A DNA stretch of 38,600 bases, taken from Candidatus Zixiibacteriota bacterium (lineage in GTDB: Bacteria > Zixibacteria > MSB-5A5 > GN15 > FEB-12). Shown here one piece after another: positions 24,985 to 31,485 of the stretch; positions within the stretch are counted from its first letter, which is position 1; every line of letters starts with the position of its first letter. Where the stretch lies: the NCBI GenBank assembly GCA_024276275.1, contig JAJRXM010000053.1, positions 1 through 38,600 on the forward strand, read 5' to 3'. The notes beneath the pieces are model-generated. The model worked only from the letters and a program-made list of their open reading frames with translations, did no database searches and had not been told where the DNA came from. The position numbers were made by a program, and so were the translations under genes.

Positions 24985-25788
24985 ATGAATATCGATATAC
25001 AAAAAATACAAAACGACCCAAAATCATTTTTCTTAATCGCTGGTCCATGTGTAGTAGAGTCTGAAGAAAACTGTATGCTTATCGCTGAAAAAGTCAAAGG
25101 TATAACTGATAAACTACAAATTCCATATGTATTTAAGGCATCTTTTAAAAAAGCTAACCGATTATCGGCTGGTTCGTTTTCGGGAATCGGCGATGATAAA
25201 GCTCTTGAAATTTTGCAAAAAGTAAAAGAGAAATTCAATCTTCCTATTTGTACCGATGTTCACGAAACAATAGAAATAGATAAAGTCGACAAAGTCGCAG
25301 ATATATTACAAATCCCTGCTTTTTTGTGCCGTCAGACAGACTTAGTTATCAAAGCTGCCGAATCGGGGTGTTGGGTTAATATCAAAAAAGGACAGTTCTT
25401 GGCTCCCGAAGATATGGCTAAAATTGCAGGTAAAGTTGACAACGGAAAAATTATGTTGTGCGAACGAGGCTCTTCATTCGGCTACCGTAATTTAGTAGTC
25501 GATTTTCGGTCGCTTCTTATAATGGCAGAAACCGGATGTCCGATAGTGTACGATGCCACTCACTCGCTCCAACTTCCGGGAGGTGGCGGAGCTGTTTCAA
25601 CAGGGCAGCCTCAGTATATTATCCCAATGGCAAAAGCTGCCGCATCGATTGGCTTTAACGGGTTGTTCGTCGAGACACATCCGAACCCAAAAGAAGCTCT
25701 CTCCGATGCAGGAGCAATGCTTCCGCTTGACCAATTAGAAAAACTCTTGATAGAAGTTTCAGAAGTTATGAAAGCATCACACAAATGA
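24985..25788 (+). CDS. kdsA: 3-deoxy-8-phosphooctulonate synthase (Kdo-8-P synthase)
   Basis: A 267-residue cytoplasmic enzyme that condenses phosphoenolpyruvate and arabinose-5-phosphate into Kdo-8-phosphate for lipopolysaccharide. Family motifs: LIAGPCVVES, FKASFKKANR, TDVHE, IPAFLCRQTDL, NIKKGQFLAPEDM, CERGSSFGY, DATHSLQLPGG and FVETHPNP. The start at 24985 gives the canonical length; the upstream in-frame extension is discarded. It begins an operon with kdsC and kdsD, with a 4-base overlap (ATGA) to kdsC. kdsB is not in the window. Confidence 0.96.
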   Translation: MNIDIQKIQNDPKSFFLIAGPCVVESEENCMLIAEKVKGITDKLQIPYVFKASFKKANRLSAGSFSGIGDDKALEILQKVKEKFNLPICTDVHETIEIDKVDKVADILQIPAFLCRQTDLVIKAAESGCWVNIKKGQFLAPEDMAKIAGKVDNGKIMLCERGSSFGYRNLVVDFRSLLIMAETGCPIVYDATHSLQLPGGGGAVSTGQPQYIIPMAKAAASIGFNGLFVETHPNPKEALSDAGAMLPLDQLEKLLIEVSEVMKASHK

Positions 25789-26354
25789 ACAAACTTTCAC
25801 CGGAACAACTTATAGAACGGTTTAAAAATATAAAACTGCTGGCACTTGATGTTGATGGTGTCTTAACTGATGACTCTATATATTTTGGACCTGATGGTTT
25901 AGAGTTGAAAAAATTTAATATCTCCGATGGACTCTTTATGGTTCTGTCTATGAGAGCAGGGCTTGAACTTGCTATAGTGTCAGGCAGACATTCGGCGGCA
26001 ACTGATTCGCGTATGCATGATTTAGGTGTGAAGCATGTTTTGCAGGCTAAACTTGAAAAATCAAATGACGGTAAAGTTCTCAAAGGAACTCAAAGCAAAG
26101 TAGCGATGATGAAACCTCTTTTAGAAAAATTAAACCTTTCGTTTGAACAGGTTGCATTTGTCGGTAATGAGATATTAGATATCAAACTTGCCAAAGAATG
26201 TGGGCTTTCAATTGCGGTGGCTGATTCAACAAAACAACTCATTGATGTTGTCGATTTCGTGACTGAAAAAAAAGGCGGTCATGGTGCCGTCCGTGAAGTT
26301 ATAGAATATTATTTTGAAGCTATAAACAAAGATGCGAATGATTATTTAATATGA
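25785..26354 (+). CDS. kdsC: 3-deoxy-8-phosphooctulonate phosphatase
   Basis: A 189-residue HAD-family enzyme that removes phosphate from Kdo-8-P. It lacks a cap domain, as is normal for KdsC. Motif I is LDVDGVLTD (nucleophile and acid Asp), followed by FNISDGLFM. Motif II is IVSGR. Motif IV reads VGNEILDIKL rather than the common GDDxxD, a tolerable variation. The 4-base overlaps with kdsA and kdsD fit one operon. The tail (GGHGAVREVIEYYFEA) matches the family. Confidence 0.93.
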   Translation: MNKLSPEQLIERFKNIKLLALDVDGVLTDDSIYFGPDGLELKKFNISDGLFMVLSMRAGLELAIVSGRHSAATDSRMHDLGVKHVLQAKLEKSNDGKVLKGTQSKVAMMKPLLEKLNLSFEQVAFVGNEILDIKLAKECGLSIAVADSTKQLIDVVDFVTEKKGGHGAVREVIEYYFEAINKDANDYLI

Positions 26355-27316
26355 ATGAATATAAAAAACAGGCAAAAGAGGTTATCCTTTCAGAAGCCGA
26401 AGCGGTCAAAGCGATGGCTGATAGACTCGATGAAAATTTTGAGCGAGCTGTAGAATCTATACTGTTGTGCAAGGGTAGAGTGATTGTCGCAGGGATGGGG
26501 AAGTCAGGGCTTATCGGCAAAAAAATTGTCGCAACATTTAACTCAACCGGTATATCATCATTCTTTTTACATCCTGCCGAAGCAATGCATGGCGATTTGG
26601 GATTGATGCGTGATGATGATATTTTACTGCTTATCTCAAAATCCGGTCGTTTGGGCGAGATGGAACAACTTATCTCTACTGCCCGTAGGCTTGCTGTTCC
26701 GATTATTGTGTTGTGTGGAACTGTCGATTCAGAACTATACCAACGGGCTGATATGCCATTGGATTGTTCGGTCGAACGGGAAGCCTGTCCCAATAATCTT
26801 GTGCCGACCTCATCATCGACTGCAGCACTTGTCATGGGCGACGCTCTGGCAGTGGCACTACTTCAGGCTCGGAATTTCTCTGCCGAAGATTTTGCTACGT
26901 TTCATCCGGGCGGTTCTTTAGGGCGAAGACTGCTTACAAAAGTTTCCGATGTACATCACGATGGTAACGAACTTCCGATTGTCAAACAGGATGCATCGAT
27001 GAATGATATGATTTTACAAATGACTTCAAAACGACTCGGCTGTGTTGTTACTGTTGATGATTCAGGGAAACTGCTGGGGATTTTTACCGATGGTGATTTA
27101 CGACGTATAGCCGAACAGTCCGATTCTTTTTATAAGTTGAAAGCATCTGATGTAATGATTCAGAACCCAAAAACTGTCGATGCCGAGGCACTTCTTGATA
27201 GAGCCTTACAGATGATGGAACAATTCTCAATCAGCCAACTCCCGACTGTTGATGCTACCGGCAAACTGTGCGGTGTGGTACATCTGCATGATATTCTCAA
27301 ATCCAAATTGGTGTAG
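26351..27316 (+). CDS. kdsD: Arabinose-5-phosphate isomerase
   Basis: A 321-residue enzyme that converts ribulose-5-phosphate to arabinose-5-phosphate for the Kdo pathway. The SIS domain (about 35-170) carries VAGMGKSGLIGKKI, LHPAEAMHGDLG and ISKSGRLGE...PTSSSTAALVMGDALA. Two CBS domains follow (about 205-321), the second ending in GVVHLHDILKSKL. It completes the kdsA-kdsC-kdsD operon; the ATG overlaps the kdsC stop. No terminator is apparent before the repeats downstream. Confidence 0.94.
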   Translation: MNEYKKQAKEVILSEAEAVKAMADRLDENFERAVESILLCKGRVIVAGMGKSGLIGKKIVATFNSTGISSFFLHPAEAMHGDLGLMRDDDILLLISKSGRLGEMEQLISTARRLAVPIIVLCGTVDSELYQRADMPLDCSVEREACPNNLVPTSSSTAALVMGDALAVALLQARNFSAEDFATFHPGGSLGRRLLTKVSDVHHDGNELPIVKQDASMNDMILQMTSKRLGCVVTVDDSGKLLGIFTDGDLRRIAEQSDSFYKLKASDVMIQNPKTVDAEALLDRALQMMEQFSISQLPTVDATGKLCGVVHLHDILKSKLV

Positions 27317-27363
27317 ATTTTTATAATCAATTAATAAACGATTTTCTTTATAAATTATTGTTT

Positions 27364-27450
27364 TGTAGGGTTCAGGCCTGCCTGAACCTAATATTTGTAG
27401 TGACAAGTTATTGCCCTGTCATAAGAGGAACAGGCAGGCCAGTTCCCTAC
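27364..27450. repeat. 87-bp compound repeat, copy A
   Basis: It comprises three palindromic blocks: GGTTCAGG-CCTG-CCTGAACC, a GTGACA...TGTCA block, and GGAACAGGC...GCCAGTTCC, ending CCCTAC. It is 84/87 identical, in the same orientation and with no gaps, to copy B at 29251-29337. The two enclose the tRNA-bearing islet. Confidence 0.9.
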
Positions 27451-27500
27451 ACTACCAACCACAATATTATTGCTATACTACATTCGATATCATATCAACA

Positions 27501-27527
27501 CCTCCCCGTGCTTGACACGGGGTCCAG
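27501..27527. repeat. CCGTGCTTGACACGG-type repeat
   Basis: CTCCCCGTGCTTGACACGGGGTCCAG is a perfect palindrome arm pair (CCCCGTG/CACGGGG) of a type recurring near 38299. The rest of 27528-27861 shows no gene; it includes an 11-bp perfect palindrome (27638-27659) and a purine-rich stretch. Confidence 0.7.
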
Positions 27528-27637
27528 TAAATGGGTTCGTTTCTCATATAAAGGGAACCTACTTTTCTAGTTTTTCTCATTATTGTCAAGATAATTTAGT
27601 CTCACACAGTGAGTTACAGTAAAATGGCTTTGCTTGA

Positions 27638-27659
27638 AAAAATGGCTTAAGCCATTTTT
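27638..27659. terminator. AAAAATGGCTT-AAGCCATTTTT palindrome (terminator-like)
   Basis: A perfect 22-bp inverted repeat with A5/T5 ends, able to act on either strand. No gene ends within 300 bases on either side, so what it would terminate is unclear. It could be a remnant of a lost gene. Confidence 0.35.
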
Positions 27660-27861
27660 GATAATATTAACTGTAGTCTTTTTGTATGGCATATTTTTCT
27701 CCATTTAGTAAAGGGTGGAAGTTGTAATATAGGTTGAATATGTAGGTTTTTTGTTAGGGGGTAAGCAAAAAGCACCATTTAAGATAAATAAATGCAACTT
27801 TACTATCAATAAGCCAGTTAACCCCCTTATAGAAAAAAGTTAAATATTTACAAGAAACTTC

Positions 27862-27889
27862 TTGATATTTTGTCAGGGGTTATTATATT
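27862..27889 (+). promoter_or_regulatory. Candidate promoter of the winged-helix gene, leaderless placement
   Basis: TTGATA (27862-27867), a 16-bp spacer and TATATT (27884-27889) end six bases before the ATG at 27896. No ribosome binding site fits in between. Confidence 0.45.
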
Positions 27890-27895
27890 AAACCC

Positions 27896-28324
27896 ATGAG
27901 CAATAAATATGAACACATTAAATTGATAATCAAAGAAATTCAAGATGAAATTCTTGAAACTGAAGAACGGTTAAAAGTCTTAAATAATGACTTAAATCAT
28001 ATGAATAGTATGGCATTACGTCATGCCTCGCAGGTTAGCCTAAATTTGGATGTAGATTCAGTTGCACATCCAAGATTTAGGTTTAAGGGAGTTAATCTGA
28101 GAAATACAATTCTTACGATATTAAAAGATCGTGAAGGTCAAAAAGTTAAAGCAAGACAAATTTTAAAAATTGCTTTGGACGGTGGCTATGAGACAAGTTC
28201 GAATAATTTTGAATCAGCTATTTATGGCATGATAGGTCGCTTGATAAAAGATAAGCAAATTGTTAAAACTGGAGCCGGGGAATACATGTACCCTAAAACA
28301 GGAGCAGTAGCCCCTTGGCTTTAA
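27896..28324 (+). CDS. Coiled-coil plus winged-helix DNA-binding-like protein
   Basis: A 142-residue protein. The first 45 residues form a heptad-like helix (IKEIQDEILETEERLKVLNND). From about residue 60 a winged-helix-like domain follows: LRNTILTILKDREGQKVKARQILKIAL, a second helix with SNNFESAIYGMIGRLI, and a wing (KTGAGEYMYP). Such domains occur in HARE-HTH-like and restriction-associated DNA-binding proteins. Here it stands alone in the islet between the 87-bp repeats. A dimeric DNA-binding role is inferred. The target is unknown. Confidence 0.72.
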   Translation: MSNKYEHIKLIIKEIQDEILETEERLKVLNNDLNHMNSMALRHASQVSLNLDVDSVAHPRFRFKGVNLRNTILTILKDREGQKVKARQILKIALDGGYETSSNNFESAIYGMIGRLIKDKQIVKTGAGEYMYPKTGAVAPWL

Positions 28325-28331
28325 AAGAAAA

Positions 28332-28355
28332 AGACACTCGCTGTAACGAGTGTCT
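28332..28355. repeat. Hairpin cassette, copy 1
   Basis: AGACACTCG and CGAGTGTCT pair over 9 bp around CTGTAA, preceded by an A-rich run and followed by CAAATT. It is the likely 3' end of the winged-helix transcript, but no T-run follows. A related cassette lies at 28654-28686, just before the tRNA. Confidence 0.6.
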
Positions 28356-28653
28356 CAAATTCACCGTTTCCCACTATCGCTTAAACAGAAAGAAACCTTG
28401 TGATGTTTATAAGATATAATACATTTAAACCCTTGTCAAGACTTATGTTGCACGGTTTTGTCTCTCGTCGTAAGCTTATTAATTGTAACAGCTTATGTCC
28501 TCAGCATCTCAAAATATGCAAAATGGTAAAAATACCGTATAGAGATATGTCAAGTAGAGCTGTTTATGGAGGGGACAGCTATCTGTTCAGGCTATTAGTA
28601 GGAGGTTCTCTTTCCAAAACAAGAGGAATAGAAAAATGTGTATAATATGGTAT
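28356..28653. other. 298-bp gap without a supported gene
   Basis: The short frames here lack ribosome binding sites. An AGCTGT...ACAGCT hairpin near 28558-28580 exposes GGAGGGG in its loop, and a GGTAAAAATACC hairpin lies near 28523. A good -10 (TATAAT, 28641-28646) lies about 50 bases before the tRNA. A short structured RNA is possible but not demonstrated. Confidence 0.4.
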
Positions 28654-28686
28654 AAAAAAGACTCGACCTGTAGCCGAGTCTCAAAT
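28654..28686. repeat. Hairpin cassette, copy 2, upstream of the tRNA
   Basis: A6, then AGACTCG pairing with CGAGTCT around ACCTGTAGC, then CAAAT. It shares its A-run, CTGTA loop and TCAAAT tail with copy 1, 322 bases upstream. It ends eight bases before the tRNA, so it could be the tRNA leader or its processing signal. Confidence 0.6.
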
Positions 28687-28694
28687 CTTAAAAT

Positions 28695-28781
28695 GGAAGC
28701 GTTGTTTAGTGGTTTAAAACAGCGGTCTTATAAACCGCCGATGCCGTCCCGCATCCGAGGGTTCAAATCCCTCCGCTTCCG
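28695..28781 (+). tRNA. Class II tRNA, serine-type body with UAU anticodon
   Basis: All arms pair fully: acceptor GGAAGCG/CGCTTCC (28695-28701), D arm GTTT-AGTGGTTTA-AAAC, anticodon arm GCGGT-CTTATAA-ACCGC with anticodon TAT at 28729-28731, long variable arm GATGC-CGTCCC-GCATC, T arm GAGGG-TTCAAAT-CCCTC, and discriminator G (28781). The long arm and G73 fit tRNA-Ser, as does the AGTGGTTTAA...GCGGTCTT..AAACCGC body. Yet UAU would read the isoleucine codon AUA, which this genome uses for Ile in conserved proteins. The 3' CCA is not encoded. Charged by SerRS it would misread AUA, so it may be a non-standard tRNA or a decayed copy, although the intact stems argue against decay. Confidence 0.85.
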
Positions 28782-28948
28782 TTTAATAATTATAATGGAT
28801 TATCGGCTTTTTAGCAAGATAATTTAATGGAGCAGAAAGGTTGTATGTTTCTCCTTAATAGTAGAAAGTAGTTAGCATATGAATATTTGGACAGGAATTT
28901 TTACAAATCCTCGGGAATGGGGAAATAAAATTGAAAGGAGGAGCTGTT

Positions 28949-29059
28949 ATGCCTTGTAAAAAAGTTACAAGAACAGAGCGGACTGGTAAAAAACCAGGAC
29001 CGAAAACAGTTCCGGTGAAAGGTCATAAAAGATCTACACCGAAACCGTGTAAGAAATAG
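28949..29059 (+). CDS. 36-residue basic peptide with flanking cysteines
   Basis: A very strong ribosome binding site (GAAAGGAGGAG, about seven bases from the ATG) precedes a 36-codon frame. The product is highly basic, with Lys and Arg throughout, KKPGPKTVPVKGHKRSTPKP in the second half, and Cys at position 3 and near the end (PCKK at both ends). It has no hydrophobic stretch. The composition suits nucleic-acid binding or a ribosome-associated peptide. I recall short basic proteins with a 'GPK.V.V..HKRS.P' core but cannot place them in a family. It lies 168 bases after the tRNA within the 87-bp-repeat islet. Confidence 0.65.
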   Translation: MPCKKVTRTERTGKKPGPKTVPVKGHKRSTPKPCKK

Positions 29060-29187
29060 AATAGTGATACTTTAACTTTTTATCCTGTCCATTTATTTAT
29101 ATACTTTTTTATTACTTAAATGATGTTGTGTTTTTTGAATTTACTATACTCTTGTATCAATTATGAAGATATTATTAGTATCAAGTG

Positions 29188-29210
29188 CTGGACTCCTGCC
29201 TTCGCAGGAG
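29188..29210. repeat. Palindromic repeat (CTCCTGCCTTCGCAGGAG type)
   Basis: CTCCTGC pairs with GCAGGAG around CTTC, flanked by CTGGA, a variant of the unit at 35944. Between the peptide's stop and yeiH (29060-29448) only this unit and copy B of the 87-bp repeat are apparent. Confidence 0.65.
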
Positions 29211-29250
29211 AGGGGGTGTGGAAATATTTGAGTAATAAATAGAAATATTG

Positions 29251-29337
29251 TGTAGGGTTCAGGCCTGCCTGAACCTAATATTTGTAGTGACAGGGTATTG
29301 CCCTGTCATAAGAGGAACAGGCAGCCCAGTTCCCTAC
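29251..29337. repeat. 87-bp compound repeat, copy B
   Basis: Same orientation and length as copy A (27364-27450), with three mismatches. Copies A and B frame 1.8 kb containing the winged-helix gene, the hairpin cassettes, the tRNA and the small peptide. Confidence 0.9.
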
Positions 29338-29448
29338 AAAAACAACGAGAAACGAGCTAGTTCATTTAAAAATTATAAACTTATATATATTGTGTTCGTG
29401 TAACTATTTTAGTATCAATCAAGACGCGTAAAACAGGAAGATAGTAAG

Positions 29449-30438
29449 ATAGATTTTTTAAAGACAACATACGGTATTGCTCTCTGCACTCTCATCGGTA
29501 TAGTTTCTGTTGTATTATCAACGTACATTCCAATCGGTGCTGTTGTCATTGCAATTATTTTAGGCATTATTGTCGGCAATGTCGCAAAAATCTCTGATAC
29601 CTTTCAACAAGGGATAACTTTTAGCGAGAAACAGATTTTATCATTTGCTGTCGCACTCATGGGTGTGAATTTAAATTTTCTCATATTAGAAAAACTCGGC
29701 TATAAATCTATTCTAATATTATTTGTGATAGTATTAACTGCAGTATTGTCATCGCTTCTGTTTGCAAAACTTTTTAAACTTAATTCAAAATTTGCTCTTC
29801 TCATAGGAATCGGCAACGGTATCTGCGGAAGTTCCGCAATAGCGGCAACAGAGCAGATTATTGGAGCAAAAAAAGAAGAGGTCGGGTTATCTATTGCGAT
29901 TGTAAATTTCTTAGGTACAATCGGTATTTTTATTCTTCCGTTTCTCGGTTCTCTTTTCTTACAACTTACTGATATAAACTCAGGGATACTTATCGGTTCT
30001 ACTTTGCAGGCGGTCGGTCAGGTTGTTGCTGCAGGGTTTTCGGTCAGTAATCTTTCGGGAGAGACCGCGACTATTGTAAAGATGGTGCGAATACTGATGC
30101 TGACCCCTCTTGTATTTGTTCTGATGTTTATCTTTTTAAAGAAGAACAACAATGATGCCGAGAAGAAAAACAGTAAAAAAGCAGGAATACCGTTATTCAT
30201 AATCGGGTTTGTTCTGTTTTCTCTCATCCCAACTTTTAGTTTACTTCCTAAAGAATATATAAACATCATAAGCCAAATAAGTCACTACACTCTTATAATT
30301 GCAATGGCAGGCATAGGACTGAGAATTACATTCGGCTCAATTTTAAAAGACGGCAGAGCGGCACTTTTGGTCGGAAGTTTGATTTTTTTACTACAAATAA
30401 TACTGAGCAGTAGTCTGATAATTTTATTTTTAAAATAG
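29449..30438 (+). CDS. yeiH: YeiH/UPF0324-family membrane protein
   Basis: A membrane protein of about 329 residues with roughly ten helices. The family signature is present: GAVVIAIILGIIVGN near the N-terminus, LSFAVALMGVNLNF, GIGNGICGSSAIAATEQIIGA and the C-terminal AMAGIGLRITFGSILKDG. The first ATG, at 29659, would remove two conserved helices. Family-like sequence extends upstream to 29449, where an in-frame ATA lies eight bases after AGGAAG; no ATG, GTG or TTG exists in frame between the upstream TAG (29410) and 29659. The start codon is thus either ATA or has been lost. Substrate unknown; some relatives are implicated in sulfur-compound transport. Confidence 0.85.
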   Translation: MDFLKTTYGIALCTLIGIVSVVLSTYIPIGAVVIAIILGIIVGNVAKISDTFQQGITFSEKQILSFAVALMGVNLNFLILEKLGYKSILILFVIVLTAVLSSLLFAKLFKLNSKFALLIGIGNGICGSSAIAATEQIIGAKKEEVGLSIAIVNFLGTIGIFILPFLGSLFLQLTDINSGILIGSTLQAVGQVVAAGFSVSNLSGETATIVKMVRILMLTPLVFVLMFIFLKKNNNDAEKKNSKKAGIPLFIIGFVLFSLIPTFSLLPKEYINIISQISHYTLIIAMAGIGLRITFGSILKDGRAALLVGSLIFLLQIILSSSLIILFLK

Positions 30439-30454
30439 ATGATAATTTTATATT

Positions 30455-31003
30455 TCAGCTTTGGACAGGAGGTTGTTCAGTTGACTCTTTAGTTTCATCG
30501 ACCTGTTCGGAAGCTATTGCATATCTAAATCCGTAATAGACCGCAAGTCCATAGAACAACAGATCCATTGGTGAAAATGTTTCTATCATTATTTCTGTTA
30601 TAATAGAAAAATCCAATTGCATGAGAATATCAATGATTCCTATTGATTCAATGTTGGAAATATAAATTGCGGAAGTAAGCAGATTACCGAATAAACAGCC
30701 AAACAGAGATAATACAGCCCCGGCAAGTCCAAAATGTATTTCGGTACTTTTACCTATTTTGTTAATAGTGATTCCGACAAGAAAACCGATACCGATAGCC
30801 ATAAAACCGATTTGATAATCTGTGAAATAAGTTACAACCGCCCAAATAATAGCACCGACAAGAGCAGCAACAAACCCTGCCATCATTGCCATAGGAAAAT
30901 TTTGTTCGTTTTGTTTACCTTGATTTATCAATTGTTTTTGCAGTTGTTCAATAGATACAGAACTATCAATTTTGGGAATTTGATTATTAGGTTTTTGCGA
31001 CAT
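30455..31003 (-). CDS. Four-helix membrane protein, unknown function
   Basis: A 182-residue protein: a polar Gln-rich N-terminus of about 35 residues, then about four membrane helices (about 40-60, 66-84, 92-113 and 148-166), with a short polar tail. GGAGGA lies seven bases before the ATG. The sequence FYGLAVYYGFRYA is common in uncharacterised membrane proteins. It is convergent with yeiH; no domain is recognised. Confidence 0.75.
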   Translation of the reverse strand: MSQKPNNQIPKIDSSVSIEQLQKQLINQGKQNEQNFPMAMMAGFVAALVGAIIWAVVTYFTDYQIGFMAIGIGFLVGITINKIGKSTEIHFGLAGAVLSLFGCLFGNLLTSAIYISNIESIGIIDILMQLDFSIITEIMIETFSPMDLLFYGLAVYYGFRYAIASEQVDETKESTEQPPVQS

Positions 31004-31224
31004 CTGACATCCTCCAAAAGTATATTTTAATTTTCAATTACAATAGCTTAACCAGTATGTATATCATGGTTTTAGTTGTCAAACTTAAAAAAGAATAGAC
31101 TTTAAGAGTAGTTAAAACATCTCATCAACTCAAAATAAATCAATAATTCTGTAACCTGTTGTTATTCATTGGCTAGAAGCAGCTTCAAAGCCTGAGAAGC
31201 CTAACGTTTTAGCTGATTAATTAC

Positions 31225-31252
31225 TTGCCTAAAAGCTGAATTTTGCTATATT
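31225..31252 (+). promoter_or_regulatory. Candidate promoter upstream of the ffh leader
   Basis: TTGCCT (31225-31230), a 16-bp spacer and TATATT (31247-31252) predict a transcript starting near 31259, about 225 bases ahead of ffh. The gap from 31004 to 31224 shows no gene or repeat. Confidence 0.45.
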
Positions 31253-31258
31253 GTTGGG

Positions 31259-31470
31259 CTAAATCAGTTGGAGCAGCTTAGGCTGCTGCGTCTGAATGAG
31301 AAACAACTACGCCCTGTGTATTATCGATTATTACAGGCTCAGGGTAGTCATTGTGAAGTAACGTGTTACTTGTGGCATTATCTGCTTGGGAAAAAAACCG
31401 AGAGAGCCACGTTGTCCTATAGGACTTCTTGCGATGCTGATTACAGTCACACATATTTATTGCGTGTGAA
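31259..31470 (+). ncRNA. Structured RNA candidate (ffh 5' leader or independent ncRNA)
   Basis: Downstream of the candidate promoter, several complementary segments can nest: AATCAG (31262-31267) with CTGATT (31437-31442), ACAAC (31303-31307) with GTTGT (31411-31415), CCCTG with CAGGG (31312-31344), GCAGC-TTAG-GCTGC (31273-31286), AAGTAAC/GTTACTT, GTCC-TATA-GGAC, and CACAC/GTGTG near 31448-31468. The long-range pairing recalls a 6S-like rod, but I cannot match 6S, SRP (4.5S), tmRNA or RNase P signatures. Small frames inside have no ribosome binding sites. Confidence 0.4.
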
Positions 31471-31485
31471 AAATTAGAGAAAGAA

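Noticed and set aside
28695-28781. Ochre (UAA) suppressor tRNA linked to the two in-frame TAA codons
   Set aside because: A UAA suppressor needs a UUA anticodon; with U33 and a 7-base loop the anticodon is UAU. TTA occurs only one base out of register.
28636-28827. Protein-coding frame across the tRNA
   Set aside because: The sequence is better explained by the complete tRNA fold.
28879-28959. 26-codon frame overlapping the start of the basic peptide
   Set aside because: No ribosome site of its own; it runs through the Shine-Dalgarno region of the peptide gene.
31268-31477. Small frames in the leader of ffh
   Set aside because: They lack ribosome sites and coincide with RNA hairpins.
31004-31485. 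SRP (4.5S) RNA next to ffh
   Set aside because: The invariant GGTCAGG...GGAAGGAAGCAGCC core is not present.
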